From NCBI GenBank assembly GCA_024663395.1, contig JANFAH010000006.1, positions 1,612,001 to 1,676,000 of the forward strand: 64,000 bases of DNA, in the 5' to 3' direction. This document shows positions 12,190-23,188 of this stretch, one piece after another. Every line of letters begins with the position of its first letter. The stretch's first letter is position 1. The stretch comes from Pisolithus tinctorius (taxonomy: Eukaryota; Basidiomycota; Agaricomycetes; Boletales; Pisolithaceae). The position numbers and the translations under genes are program-made. The notes under the pieces are model-generated. The model had not been told where the DNA came from and searched no databases. It saw only the letters and a list, made by a program, of their open reading frames with translations.

Positions 12190-12787
12190 GACGGCAGTTC
12201 CTTGCCTCACTGATTCGACAGGGACCGCGGAAGGATTGGTGAACTCACAGTTGGTGTGTTGTCAACTTTTCACGTTTCTCTCACGGGAAATTCATTTGGG
12301 AACAAATGGTAGTATGTACAACAGCATTAGTAGGCGACGCAGCTGTTAGCTGTCTTAACAGCTCTTTCGCACTTGAGCCCAGACTCCAGAGTCTCATTGG
12401 CCAACGGATGCCTTAGCAAGCGTGTAAGGCGTTTTACAAGCTTCTTTTAAACGGAGGTTGGGCTCCCTCGGTGTCAACTTACTATCGGGAAAATGATAAC
12501 AGTAAATGCCATAAATTCCAAGCATGGGACCATAGGGAAAGCACTATAATATACCAAAGCCCTCCGGGCGCTCCTGGACGCATTAGGGGAAAGCACGTGA
12601 TGTAGTTCTTTACTTTTACAAGTAACTCTACAGGTGATTGTATCGAGGGAGTGTGAGTTCAAGTTTATGGGATTCTATCGTGGGAGTGCGTGTCCAAGTG
12701 TACGTAATCAAATGGAAAAGTCTACTACATTTTCTATGTGGGATGGTAGATGATGTAACTGTCGTTTATGAGTGGTTGTTTTGATGG
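12190..12787. other. Intergenic, left margin of the transposon-rich island
   Basis: Promoter region of CAX4 up to about 12290; part of it is duplicated near 61.7 kb (the string ctgattcgaca is shared in the same position relative to the gene). The rest has no recognised feature. The left end of the Helitron could lie here or anywhere down to 17.5 kb; no terminus was identified. Confidence 0.4.
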
Positions 12788-13720
12788 TCAGAGGACGACG
12801 TACGAGCAATCTTCGATGATGTGGAGGATCGGGGGCACACACAGGGAGGTTGAGCCGCAGACTTGTCCTCCGAGTGTCCAGACGGCGTCGACGATGCCCA
12901 AACGGTAGAATGTGGCTGAGGGGTCTGCGCCGCGACGAGGAACCGAGGCGAAGTCGAGTGACAACCACCCCCGATCGTTCAGAGATCGGATTTGGGTGCG
13001 GCAGGCGAAAGGTGGGTGGTTGGTTTCGTCGCAGGAGATTATTCGGAACCTGCGAGATTTGTACTTTAGAAGTGCTTGGATGTGACTAGGGGAGAAGGTG
13101 CATTGATGGAGGCTCGACATATTGATCATAGCGCGGTGTCGTAGGGTGAGGCTAGGGTATGCGCAGTATAAGGAGTCAGCGGAGAAAAAGTTCATGACAG
13201 CAGTGGAATAGAATTGGAAGATGGGAGACAGGGCTGATGCGGTTTTGGAGACGATGACGTCGATTAGCGATTGGCCATTGCCGAAGGTGGTGACGGTGAA
13301 AATGGTGGATGGGGAGTAGTTCTGGATGTTGAGTTTTCCATTGCGGACAATGTTGTAATGGTGTTTGTGTAGAAGGTTATAGAGTTGCGTGTGGCTGTGA
13401 TGTGGAACGTATATGTCGAGGTCGGATGACGGCCAATTACAGGCATTGGCGGGAAGGACCATACGTAGAGCTGCTGATCCCGAGACCACTGCGTCACAGA
13501 CAGAGAGAATGTTTGTGAGATGTTCGGAGGTGGGAAAGAATGGGGTGCAGATGACGTCGAGCTGGTGCCGTAAGTACCAACAGACGCGATTAGCGTTAGT
13601 GGTTGACATGGCAGCGAATGTCATTAGATCCCTCATGTCGCAATGCTCGAGGACGAGCTGCAGGAGGTCGGCGTCGGCGAAGAGGCGGAATTCTGTGCTT
13701 AGTGGGGTTTGTGGTGCCAT
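12788..13720 (-). CDS. Nucleotidyltransferase-like protein with N-terminal F-box-like helix region
   Basis: 310 aa from the ATG at 13720. Residues 8-50 (ADADLLQLVLEHCDMRDLM) resemble the leucine-rich helices of F-box-like proteins. Further on, VVSGSAALRMVLP is followed by SSDLDIYVP, which matches the hG[GS]-x-DhDh metal-binding pattern of the Pol-beta-like nucleotidyltransferase fold. Many Agaricomycetes carry families of such proteins; no function is known to me. The frame is open up to 14074, but composition and a TATA-like CTATAAAG about 50 bp upstream of 13720 favour the shorter start. An ATG 26 nt upstream would give only a short upstream ORF. It may be Helitron cargo. Confidence 0.6.
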   Translation of the reverse strand: MAPQTPLSTEFRLFADADLLQLVLEHCDMRDLMTFAAMSTTNANRVCWYLRHQLDVICTPFFPTSEHLTNILSVCDAVVSGSAALRMVLPANACNWPSSDLDIYVPHHSHTQLYNLLHKHHYNIVRNGKLNIQNYSPSTIFTVTTFGNGQSLIDVIVSKTASALSPIFQFYSTAVMNFFSADSLYCAYPSLTLRHRAMINMSSLHQCTFSPSHIQALLKYKSRRFRIISCDETNHPPFACRTQIRSLNDRGWLSLDFASVPRRGADPSATFYRLGIVDAVWTLGGQVCGSTSLCVPPILHIIEDCSYVVL

Positions 13721-14087
13721 CTCACGTAGAATAGAGATCGCATTGTTGTGTTTTACTTTACTCTTTATAGTGAACGAAGTCAGGGTCCAGGCGCACAATA
13801 GGGGTACGGGACGGGCGGGGTTGTGCGGATGTAGATGCGAACGTTGGAAATAGATAAAACTGCTGACGATGTTTTTGCTTGAGCACTTAGGGGTGGGGAG
13901 GGGGGCACAGTCTATGACGCAATCTATTGTATGCACTATGTATTTGGAGTGTGTGAGGATGGGATGTGATGTGTCCAGTCTGGGAAAGGAAAGATGGGGA
14001 AGATTGTCTACGATGCGATGCACAACGATGTCTACTAATTGGGGATGGTGCTCAGGTCGTGGCTTTGGAGGCATGGAAGTTGGTCGT

Positions 14088-14420
14088 TTAATCTGGGGAT
14101 ATGTTAGACGAATTCAATAATGCAGGAAAGGATGGTGGATACAAGATAAGTGCCTCGAGAATGGAGTCCATGTCGTTTTCTGGCCAGATGTCTATAGGAC
14201 TGCCATTGTTCCCGAGGCGCACAAACAAGTAGGACGCTTGACAGTGGTCATGTTGATGGCGATAACGGTCAAAAATGATGCGGAAACGGATGTTGTTGAT
14301 GGAAACATCACTTTCGTAAGGAAAGGAGACGCTGGGAAAAAGGTAGTTTTGGTGGAGAACCTCGATGTTGCTGTTGAGATGCTGAAAACATATAAGTCGT
14401 TGTCCGCTATTTTCAGCCAT
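14088..14420 (-). CDS. Small hypothetical protein
   Basis: 110 codons from an ATG in good context (TCCATGG). The protein includes NNIRFRIIFDRYRHQHD and a C-terminal WPENDMDSILEALI segment. No domain, signal peptide or membrane segment is recognised. It could also be an exon of a larger gene together with the open stretches upstream (14421-14988). Support is only the start context and the ordinary amino-acid composition. Confidence 0.3.
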   Translation of the reverse strand: MAENSGQRLICFQHLNSNIEVLHQNYLFPSVSFPYESDVSINNIRFRIIFDRYRHQHDHCQASYLFVRLGNNGSPIDIWPENDMDSILEALILYPPSFPALLNSSNISPD

Positions 14421-14988
14421 GGACAAGAAGAATGCCAGGACGGTGGGCATCGTTTGCGATGGAGGGTGATGGGGCATTAGGCGCAATGTTATATTTGTAT
14501 ATTGTAAGAAAGGGGAGGATTGTCTAACAATGATGAATTAGGAGCGGATGATGACGGTGTAGCCGGAGGGGCTGATAAGTTAAGGATACAATGGAAATGG
14601 TACGGACATTCAAATGGCGAGTCCAGCGATTTCTACACCGCTTTCTTTTTCTTGTTCGGGATTGGGAAGACAAGGATCTTGAAGGAGGTAGATGGCTTGG
14701 AGTTCAAATTGAGCTTTTGAAATAGTCCATCGGCTGTTCACATCCTTCTGACGATAGCGAGTGAAGTGTGTTTCAAGTAGGACAAGTGCACGCTTCTCGA
14801 GGTAGGAGATGTCGAGCTTTTTCATCGTACTTTTGCTCTTTAGAATTTCTCGAGCATCGTAAATGGAGTTGAAGAGAACAGGCTACAATTGAGATGAGGA
14901 GAGTAGAGGGTTGCAAGGAAGTTGATGTACGTTTCCACCGCTTCGTGGGCTTTGCCAGCGGACAGCACGGATGAGCCTGCGATCATAC
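14421..14988 (-). other. Possible further exons of a minus-strand gene
   Basis: Open stretches in two frames read sensibly: SSVLSAGKAHEAVETYIN (about 14900-14970) and LDISYLEKRALVLLETHF (about 14760-14825), ending with a stop at 14610. They could be downstream exons of the gene at 14989-15836, but no single splice set was convincing. Confidence 0.25.
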
Positions 14989-15836
14989 TCATTTATGGCT
15001 GTAGACGATAATGGTGTATATCAAGACTTGTTTTGAGATATGAATGGGAGAGTGCGTATGTAGGGAGGGGTCGGAGAAATTGGACAGTAGGAGATTCGCG
15101 TATTGTCCAAGTTTCGAAGAGAGAGTAAGTATCGTCACAGCACATTGGTTGTTGGGGGCTCCGCTTTTCATGAACCATGTGCTGGTGATGTGACCGAGGA
15201 TCCAGATGTTGACAGGTTCGTTTGTGCTTGGATTGCAGAGTATTTTACTCCGGTCTTCGTAAGGGTCTGTTGTACCCCATGTCGTGTTGGGTAAGACTCG
15301 TCCAAGTGCAAAAGTATTAGCATCCTGGTTGGAATATGTAGAAAGTAATTTTATTCGTCTTGGCGAGGGGGGGGGGGACCCGTGGTTAGTTTTTGATGGG
15401 CAAGGGCATCTTTGGCAGCTTACTTTAGTAGTGGCTCGGGACAAGTTGAGATGCGGTTGGGATCGAAAAGACCGGGGTCCGGTGTAGGTCTCACAGTACC
15501 AATGGTGCCTTGGATTATAGCGGATGGAAGCTGGGTGTTATTGGAAGGAGTTGTCTGCGAAGAGGTGGATGTCGTCTGAACAGACGCACGCGAGCCGGGC
15601 AGAGTGTCAGTTGATGGGGTAGATGAAGGGTCGGGTTTGCTGTACGATGGTTCGTTACCGGAGACGGGTTCATGTGGAGGGGACAATGTCGTAGGAAGGG
15701 GAGTCGGTGGCCGAGATTGTTCAACAGTGGGGTTGTCAGTGGTCGAGTTAGTAGTAGTGGGAGCAGAGGTGGTTATTCGTATCCGTTTCGAGGGCGAAGC
15801 CTCTTTTGATTGAGACGCATCACGTTTGGGTGCCAT
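14989..15836 (-). CDS. Hypothetical protein with Ser/Thr-rich basic N-terminus
   Basis: Two exons, 15424-15836 and 14989-15358, joined by a 65-nt intron with a good donor (gtaagc), a ctaac branch site and an ag acceptor. The intron removes a C-rich stretch containing an eight-C run. Residues 1-20 (MAPKRDASQSKEASPSKRIR) look like a nuclear localisation region. A long Ser/Thr/Pro-rich linker follows, then a folded part with VLPNTTWGTTDPYEDRSKIL. The end at 14989 may be too early (see the previous entry). It lies in the same orientation as the Helitron helicase and may be cargo. No family is recognised. Confidence 0.42.
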
Positions 15837-16257
15837 TGCGGAGGTTGATGATGTGAGTGGTTGAGAATGTGCACCCGGTGATATTGTGTTCGTCAATGAG
15901 AGTTTTCAATGACCATTCTGAAACTCACTGGGACACTCTAAGAATTGGGGATAGCGACCTCTGGGGGCAGACAAATGTGGCAGGGGTTAGATAGGAGGCG
16001 GATGACGACGACGGGAGACTCATGGTTGTTCCGAGGATCGGGATGCTTGGGGTTATGACACTGGATGATATAGCAAATAGGAGATAATTTCGGACATTTG
16101 ATTTTTAGTTATTATATAACATGAATTGTATGTCACGTCGATTGTTAAGCAGAAAAGGAAGTCTATGAATCTATGTGGTCTATGACGATTATATTCAAGG
16201 AAGTAGGTGAAGTGAAGGTGACGAGGGCGGAATTGATTTGTGTACAGGTTACATGGG
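15837..16257. other. Spacer between two hypothetical genes
   Basis: 421 bp, AT-rich around 16090-16130; presumably promoter and terminator sequence. No other feature is seen. Confidence 0.35.
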
Positions 16258-17415
16258 TCACAGGAACGACGTGGAATGACGACGAACTAATTGCGAAGAT
16301 GAAGCAGGGTTTGGCTCATGCACACTTGATTCAGATGGGAAGACGTCAGGAAGGCCCTCGGTGACATGGTCGGTTCGCATGCGTCTAACTTCTGTAGGGG
16401 AGGGTGCTGATAACGATGGTCCTGTAGGCTGTAGCGCAGCTATGGCAGTTATTCGTGGTGATAGCATGATACAAATACGTGCCTGTGAGGGACGTGCGGA
16501 TTGAAGGCGCAAGATCTGTTTGCAAGATAAGAAAACGCGTAAGTGGGTTCTGGTGGCATGGGTTCGCACAATGACGAGATCGAATTCAGCGTCGATCTCG
16601 ACGAAATCCCCCCGGGATAGTAAGACTTCGTGACTTGGCATAATATTTCCGTCTTCGCCCATCTCCAGAATTTCGAGTGGTCCGCTCCATTGCCAAGGGT
16701 ACTCGGGGAGTCGTGGAACATGCGCATTTTGAGGTGTTACAATTTGTGTCGGGGAGGCGAGTCGATCTCGAGCCTCCTGCAGCTCAAAAGGGTGCTTGAG
16801 GTTCTTTATCAGAACAACGAAATGGAAAGGGATACGGAGGGGATGGGTAGACTCGTAATACCTTTGTGAAGACCTTTCTTTGCATGTGAAGATGGTGCCG
16901 GAATTGAATGGATGGAAGTGGGATTTTCAGAACGTGGCTGGCAAAGGATGCCATGAGGTTTAAGCGATCCAGTTGATTTCGCCATGCGGCTGAGTTACCC
17001 ATGCTGCTGAGGGATAGGCTCTGTACAGCGTTTGCTGTTCTCGTACAGTCTCTGCAGGCAGGGTTTTCATTAGTAATTACGAAGGAAGGATTAAGACGGA
17101 CCCGTTCCAATTCCCAAAATCGCCGACGCAGAATCTATCGAGGAACCCGTAAATGCGCACTGACACAGGGTATAACGCATTACATGGCTCAGGTGTGGGT
17201 AGCGTCTTATAGACGAGTAGGTGTGAACGTCTTCGGTCCGGAGGGCTTGGATGACGGGCCATGGCCGCCCACTCAATCATATTGCAAAGGGAAGTGGGAT
17301 AGCATTCCCATTGTCGGAGCTCGTGGATGGGTCGGCGACCATGGATGATGGATCGCAAGTCATCTGCCCATAGGTCTGCGCCCAGTAAGTGACCTGGAGA
17401 TGGTAAGAAGGACAT
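16258..17415 (-). CDS. Hypothetical multi-exon protein downstream of the Helitron helicase
   Basis: Exons 17102-17415, 16862-17051 and 16258-16803 give 349 aa. Introns of 50 nt (with a tactaat branch site) and 58 nt keep the frame, which argues for a real spliced gene. Notable segments: PLEILEMGEDGNIMPSHEVL and LSRGDFVEIDAEFDLVIV, a beta-rich region in the middle of the protein, followed by a disordered Ser/Pro tail. No domain is named. The ATG at 17415 lies only 124 bp beyond the stop of the Helitron helicase, same strand. It could be a Helitron-borne gene or a host gene next to the insertion. Confidence 0.45.
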
Positions 17416-17538
17416 GGAGGGGAACAACTCTGTATGGGGTGTATAGACCGATTCTGTCCCCCATTTTAAGTCAATGGTCGATGGGCTATGATTCTTTCAG
17501 GAAATAGGGGATACAGGATGGTGATTGATGTGAAAAAA

Positions 17539-19424
17539 CTAAGGTGATGTAGATGACGACGTCATGGGGGCCTCAGTACGTCGATCTATGTAAGAAGCAG
17601 TTGTTGCAGCGTCAAGGTTCGTGAGGCGGTCTAACTCGTTGCGGAGATCATGCTGCAGATGCCCGAGTGTGCGTTGGGGTGAGAACGAGCGTAATATGGC
17701 GAGGCTGGACAGTGAACGAGCTCGGGATAGCATGACGTAGGCATGTTGTACTCCCCTAGCGCTGGCTAGATCGACGATAATTTTGTCGAGAGTTGTTCCC
17801 TGAGCTCTGTAATCAGTAAAAGCCCACCCGGGGACCACGGGCACCTGTCGACGGGTAATATGGAACTTGCCTGCATGTTCAGAAAAATAGGAAAACGTAC
17901 AAGGCTGGGGAAACACAGCGAAAATGTGTGCCTCCTCTCCTGGCAACTGTAGTGTGGATGCAGGAATGGCGACGTACACACAACGAATGATGTGTTTTTC
18001 GTCCACAGTTCCAAAGACGATGTCGCGCACAGTACCACGAGCACCATTTACAACCTTCCCTGTGACAGAAAGATTCTCCGTGATTAGAATAGGCATCCCA
18101 GGGAACAAGGGGAGACGACCCAGGTAATCCTTAGATTCTTTCGGTCGGACCAGCGCCAATCGATCGTCTTCTTCACCTGTGAGGCATTGTCCATCACAGA
18201 AGTGTTCAGCATAGTAGTACTGAAACGGTACTTTGGATTTATGAGCGAAAGATCTTGCCATTTCTTCGTTCCAGCGGTCACGCAGTTGACGTTCGCCAAA
18301 AACGATCGGGGCGTCGGAAAACTGGAAGAACTGTTCTTTACAGGTCCTATATAATTCCGGAAGTAGCCTTAGTTGCAGGCGATGCCAATCAGAAGGTGCG
18401 CTGGACGTTGTAGTAGTGGTGGAACCTACTCTTATTCGTCCAAGCATCTCAACGAATGTAGGATCGGCTTTAGCTCGCTCGTTTTGAATCAATTGTACAA
18501 CGTGAGTCAACGATCTCCATAGAAACGCTCCGAACAGTCGCTTTTGACTTTTCACAGTTTCAAATGAACATTTCGATAAGTTGTTAATCACAGTGTGGGA
18601 ATACAACGCAGTACCGTTGACCGGACGTAGTTGTGCCATATCGCCGGCGAAGATGACATTGATGCCTCCGAAAGGTATGTCTTTTTTAGTACGCTCCCCT
18701 GCTTTAGCGAGACTGATTCGATTCGCGATATCGGACAACAACTCTGCGGATACCATTGAAACCTCGTCCAATACTAAATAAGTGACATCTTGCCATACAT
18801 CTTGTAATTCATCCATATCAACGTTCCGGACATCGTTGCTCTGACATTTTCTTTCTTTCATCAAGGAACGTGTGTTCATAAGGGTAAGGGCATGAATGGT
18901 GTATCCGTTAATAAGACAAGCAGCACTACCCATTGGCGCGCTTAACAGGATTTCGCGAGACCGACCAAGCTGCTTGAAGGCGTTGACAATCGCTCGAATG
19001 ACGTGACTCTTGCCTGAGCCCCCAAGACCCGTAAGGAACATTAACATTTGTTCCGGGTCGTTCCGCAGCATGTGTTCAATTACAATCGTAAAGGCACGTC
19101 TTTGCTCTGCATTGTGTTGTAAAGACCACTTGGTGATCATATGCGATAGAAAGGACTCCCCATTACTGCTCTCTGTGACAGACTCCGGCATGAATTGTTG
19201 AGACTGTAAGGAAGTAACAGAAATAGCAGGAGAATAGCTTTCATCGGTGGTGCGTGGACGTTTGCGAATTCCGTGGCAGTCGTCAGTAAACTCCCCTTCA
19301 CAAGCTTTGTCAGGACGTTTCTGTTTTCGCTGCGAATTCATGTAAGTGTTATGAAGTGAAATTTGATCCTCGATGTCGACAGAAACTTCCATGACGCGTC
19401 CATGACTTTCAGAGCCTTTCCCGC
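17539..19424 (-). pseudogene. Helitron RepHel, C-terminal Pif1-like helicase part
   Basis: An open frame of over 620 codons without its own natural start: the first 10 codons (to 19424) continue the frame cut by the gag-only retroelement. SF1B helicase motifs are intact: Walker A GLGGSGKSHVIRA, Walker B YLVLDEVSMVS, GDMAQLRPV, and the C-terminal TDYRAQGTTLDKIIVDL and AYVMLSRARSLSSLAIL. The helicase would unwind the donor strand during rolling-circle transposition. It may still be translated from an internal ATG (19392), but without the Rep domain the full RepHel cannot be made from this locus. Confidence 0.88.
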
Positions 19425-19775
19425 TGTAGGGAATGTAATTTCCCTACTAGGGGAATTGTTTTATTTTGTTCGTTTTATTTAGTTTTGATTCTAGGTGTTT
19501 TTTCTGCTAGTGGTACTTAAGAGTTTCGCGTTTTGGTTGCTTAGTCAGCACTACCTAGTACTGGATGTAGTTAGTTTTTTCTAAAACAATAGACGAGTTA
19601 CCACAGACGAGAGACGAGTTCGAGCAGGTCGTTTCCCTGCACCCAGACAGCCATAGAAGCCTTCAGACGACTACCAGGATCCAGTCTCAGGCTATAGAAG
19701 CCCCTTTTGGCCTACTCTCTCCCCTCAGATTTTACCCTTCCCTTCAACCTCTCATTTATTTCTCATTTTCCTACA
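19425..19775 (+). repeat. Left LTR of gag-only retrotransposon
   Basis: 351 bp. From 19512 on it aligns with 23189-23459 (shared ggtacttaagagtttcgcg and agaagccccttttggccta), with many differences including short indels. Confidence 0.8.
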
Positions 19776-19777
19776 AC

Positions 19778-19796
19778 TGGAGCCCACCGCGAGGGG
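19778..19796 (+). other. Primer-binding site of gag-only retrotransposon
   Basis: tggagcccaccgcgagggg, 2 nt after the LTR end, begins TGG as expected for the complement of a tRNA CCA end. The same 19 nt is the PBS of the neighbouring Gypsy element. The tRNA was not identified. Confidence 0.7.
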
Positions 19797-20000
19797 CTTC
19801 TGTCTTAGCCTGGCACCCATCCAAACCTTCCCAGATTTTACTTTGCAGTCTCCAGCTTTGTTTTCGCAATTTTCAGGCTCGGTTTAGCAGATTTCACCTT
19901 TCGGTCTCATTTTTGCAGTCACTTCGCTCGCATTTTCGTGTTTTCCCACTCGCGTGCACTCACTTATCAAGCATTCACACTCGTATAAACTCCCGAAGTC

Positions 20001-21368
20001 ATGTTTGGCCTCAAGATTCCGTGTCGAGGCTCGCCCGAAGCACCGAGCTTCTCTGGGCGCCCCGAGGACCTTCGAAGCTATTTTGATGACATAATCGACT
20101 TCTGTGATAGATTCGGCCTCTCAGACGGACCCGAGCGAATCAGATTTGCTCTCAAGTATGCGCCTTTCGAGTCGGCGGACCTCTGGTCCCACTTCGTCAG
20201 TAGTAGCAAAGGAGATTGGGCTCATTTTACCTCAGAAATCACTCAGCAGTACCCGGAATTGGACGAAACAAGTCGAAGTCATGCCGCCGAGCTTGCCAGC
20301 CTAAAGGTTGGATTTGCGAGTTCAGATATTGTCTCAATGTCATCCCTAGGGCAATATTATCGGAATTTCCGTCGAATTTCGTTATCTCTCGAGAACCTAC
20401 TGGGTCCGTTGCCCCACCTGGCCAGTATGTTCAAGTATGGGTTCCCTCCAGAGTTCAGGCGAGAGGTGCTTGAACACCATGACGCATCAGAGTATTCTGT
20501 GCTCAGTCTAATGTCTACAGCTAAGGAGGTCCTGAGGTCGAGCGGCGGCCTCTGGAAGAGCTGCAAGGTCGACAGTTCGTGCGCGCAGCCACCACAAGCC
20601 TCGGACAGCCGTACACCCCGCCGTTCGTATTCGTTCTGCTTCTTCTGCGGACTTTCGGGCCATATTCGGGCTGGTTGCCATTCATTCAAGTCGTATTTAG
20701 CTTCGGGAAAGTGTCTACTCATAAACGGCCGCGTTGTTCTACCTACAGGACTGGAAATACCGCGCGAAGTTGCCGGACGAACTCTACGAGACCGTCTCGA
20801 CAACTGGTCTTCGTTGACAAGCCAGTTCGAGACTCGTAGGGGCTCGTCGCTTGCTCGCTCACTTTCACCCACGGCCGCACCCTCTCGAAGCGTGTTCGAC
20901 ACACCATCGCACGTACCGGCTCGAACGAGCATCGTGTATCCTCAGACCCTACCTGCTATCCAGCTCGGGCCAGTGGTACCCGACCCGCCAGCCATTCGGT
21001 CTCGTCACTCATCAGCCGAGTGTTCTCGTAGCTCACTGCACGTGCAGCCACAGTTGAGGTGGCCACGTAGCCGAGGCCAATCGCCCTCGCATCCTCGTTC
21101 ACGTTCGCGCTCGCAGACTCGAACGGGTTCATACACACGTTCAAAAGATGATTTCATACCAGTCCAGTCGTATTCCCACAGCTTGAAGCAGCGTCGCGCT
21201 CGAAGGCGCTCATGTTCATATTCGACTAGTGGCTCACCCCCTTCTTCCTTGTCGTCGTCATCATCCTCACGCTCGCGCTCTCGTTCACGTTCGAGGAAGG
21301 CATATTCATACATCCGTTCCAAGCCGAAGCGGTCGCGCAGCCGCAGTCGCACGCCCCGGCACTCTTGA
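20001..21368 (+). CDS. Gag-like protein with CCHC zinc knuckle and RS-rich tail
   Basis: 455 codons, single frame. The N-terminal half resembles the capsid domain of fungal retroelement Gag: FSGRPEDLRSYFDDIIDFCD near residue 20 and a helical region with YYRNFRRISLSLENLLGPLP. Around residue 213 lies the zinc knuckle CFFCGLSGHIRAGC (CX2CX4HX4C), the RNA-binding part. The last ~150 residues are unusual for Gag: Arg/Ser dipeptides (SRSRSRSRSRKAYSY) like SR splicing proteins. No protease or polymerase follows. The frame is intact, so the protein may still be made. Confidence 0.82.
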   Translation: MFGLKIPCRGSPEAPSFSGRPEDLRSYFDDIIDFCDRFGLSDGPERIRFALKYAPFESADLWSHFVSSSKGDWAHFTSEITQQYPELDETSRSHAAELASLKVGFASSDIVSMSSLGQYYRNFRRISLSLENLLGPLPHLASMFKYGFPPEFRREVLEHHDASEYSVLSLMSTAKEVLRSSGGLWKSCKVDSSCAQPPQASDSRTPRRSYSFCFFCGLSGHIRAGCHSFKSYLASGKCLLINGRVVLPTGLEIPREVAGRTLRDRLDNWSSLTSQFETRRGSSLARSLSPTAAPSRSVFDTPSHVPARTSIVYPQTLPAIQLGPVVPDPPAIRSRHSSAECSRSSLHVQPQLRWPRSRGQSPSHPRSRSRSQTRTGSYTRSKDDFIPVQSYSHSLKQRRARRRSCSYSTSGSPPSSLSSSSSSRSRSRSRSRKAYSYIRSKPKRSRSRSRTPRHS

Positions 21369-21559
21369 AGAGCGCGTTGATGCTGCATGTCGCACAAATT
21401 CCGTTATGTTTTTTTTTACTTCTTTTGCTTATGGATCTTACAGTATCTAGTATGGATCTACCTGCGTCGTAATGCGGAATTTTTGGTACATTAGATATGT
21501 TTGAATTTTCTTGTTTTGCCCTTCGTCTTTTACCCCCCAGGCTCGAGTTCCCCGCAGAA

Positions 21560-23150
21560 CACTGAGTAGCATTGCACCTAGCACCTCCCCGCGCTCTACA
21601 CGACACCTCCCATCCGCGGGTACAGTTCTGACGAAATTGCTGCCGGCAACGCTCGTCGCTTGTCAAGACAAATGCTACCTCCCTCATACCGAGCGCATAC
21701 CGAGCGTGTATCTCGCTCGTTATCACGCCGTGCCTCTCGCTTTTTGGCAGGCTCGTTCTACTCGACGTTAGCTCTCTGTTGGTACCAAGATCGCTTGCAG
21801 GCGCCCAGCTGTTGAGGAGATATTCGCATTTTTGTGGATAGGTCCATTCTCAGGGTCCTGTAGTCGTATCTCGCTCGTTTCCGCGTCGCGCCTCGCTTTT
21901 CTGCGGACTGGTACTACTCGACGAGAGCTTTCCAGAGAGCCCAAGAATGTTTCAGCGCGCTCAGTGGTTCCGGAGTTATTTCTCATTTTTGGCGCATGGG
22001 GTCTTCTGACTGTAACTCGCGCGAATTTGTGCCGCGTCTCTCGCCTTTTGGCATGCCGGTATTACTCGGCGAGACCTTTCCAGGGATACCAAGAATGTTT
22101 TGGCGCGCCCAGCGGTTCCAGAGGAATTCGCGTTTTTGCGAGAAGGTTCACCTCGAGGTCTTGCCGCAGTAGCTCGCGCAGTTCTGCGCCGTTCCTCTCG
22201 CTTTTCGGGTCGTTCATCCCTCTCGCCGAACCCTTCCTGGGGACACATGCTTTGTAAAATTCCGCGCAACCGTTGTTGAGATATGGGCGTTTTTGTATCC
22301 AGAGGGTTTCGAGACGGTTTCGCATATAACTCGGGATCGGCTGATCCAATCGGCTTATTTCCTCGTTCTCCCTGTTCGTCTACGGGTCCTTTACTGTCCC
22401 CCAGAGTTTCGTGTTGATCGTCCCAGCCGTTGTTGTGCGAGTTGACCCTTCTCCCCACCCTCGAAGTCCTCTCGTCATATCTCGCGCACTCGAGCACCGT
22501 TCCTCTCGCTTTCCCGGCAGTCCATTCCCCTCGCGTAGCCCTTTCCGGGGACGCCTCTTTTGTCAAATTCCACGCAGACATCGTCGAGATATGCTCGTTT
22601 TTGTGGTTGGAGGCGCTTTCAGACAACTTTGTGAATATCTCAGGCCCGTGTAGACAGATTCCCTCCATCTCTTTTCAGGCGTGTTCGTCACATTCCCCTC
22701 CATCATCACTGGCAGTTTCGCTGCGTCCCGAGCGTCCGTCGTTGGTCTGCGGTGTTCCCTTTTCAGTCAACAACACTGTATGTGCGGTAACTCGCCCGTT
22801 TCACTGCCGGACCTCTCGCTTTTCGGGGACTTTGTACTACTCGTCGAGGGCTTTCTGACGGTATATCATACATCACGCTCGCTACCGCCGTTGTGGAGAT
22901 GTGCGCCATTTTGTTGTTGCAAGCACCTTAGGACGACTCTGCGAGTATCTCGCCCGTTTCTCGAACGGATCTATCGCTTTTCGGGATCCTGATGCTACTG
23001 TTCAACCGCTTCAGAGTGGTAGCTTTTCCGTCGTCATCGCTGCAGAACTCGTGGCTACGTTTGGTTTTTGGTGGATGAGGATACCTTTAGGCAAATTTGT
23101 GGATATCTCAGGATCGGGCGCACGGATTCTCTCCTCTCGTTTTGCAAGGT
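21560..23150 (+). repeat. Degenerate tandem repeat, period about 155 bp, inside the gag-only element
   Basis: A motif tctcgcttttcgg...tactcg-cgag recurs near 21738, 21893, 22048, 22197, 22505, 22810 and 22972, with spacings of about 145-160 bp or twice that. A second motif, ttgagatatgngcgtttttg, recurs in step with it (about 21810, 22275, 22585, 22893). Copies differ strongly. No coding frame runs through it. Confidence 0.65.
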
Positions 23151-23188
23151 ACTCGCTGCATTCCCTTGTGTCGTCATGTCTCGTATCA

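Noticed and set aside
13721..14074. N-terminal extension of the nucleotidyltransferase-like gene to 428 aa
   Set aside because: The extra 118 residues are low in structure, and a TATA-like box lies within this stretch close to the shorter start.
20357..22668. Antisense frames over the gag-only element (for example 21976-22668)
   Set aside because: Arg-rich shadows of the RS region and of the 155-bp repeats, with no start context or family match.
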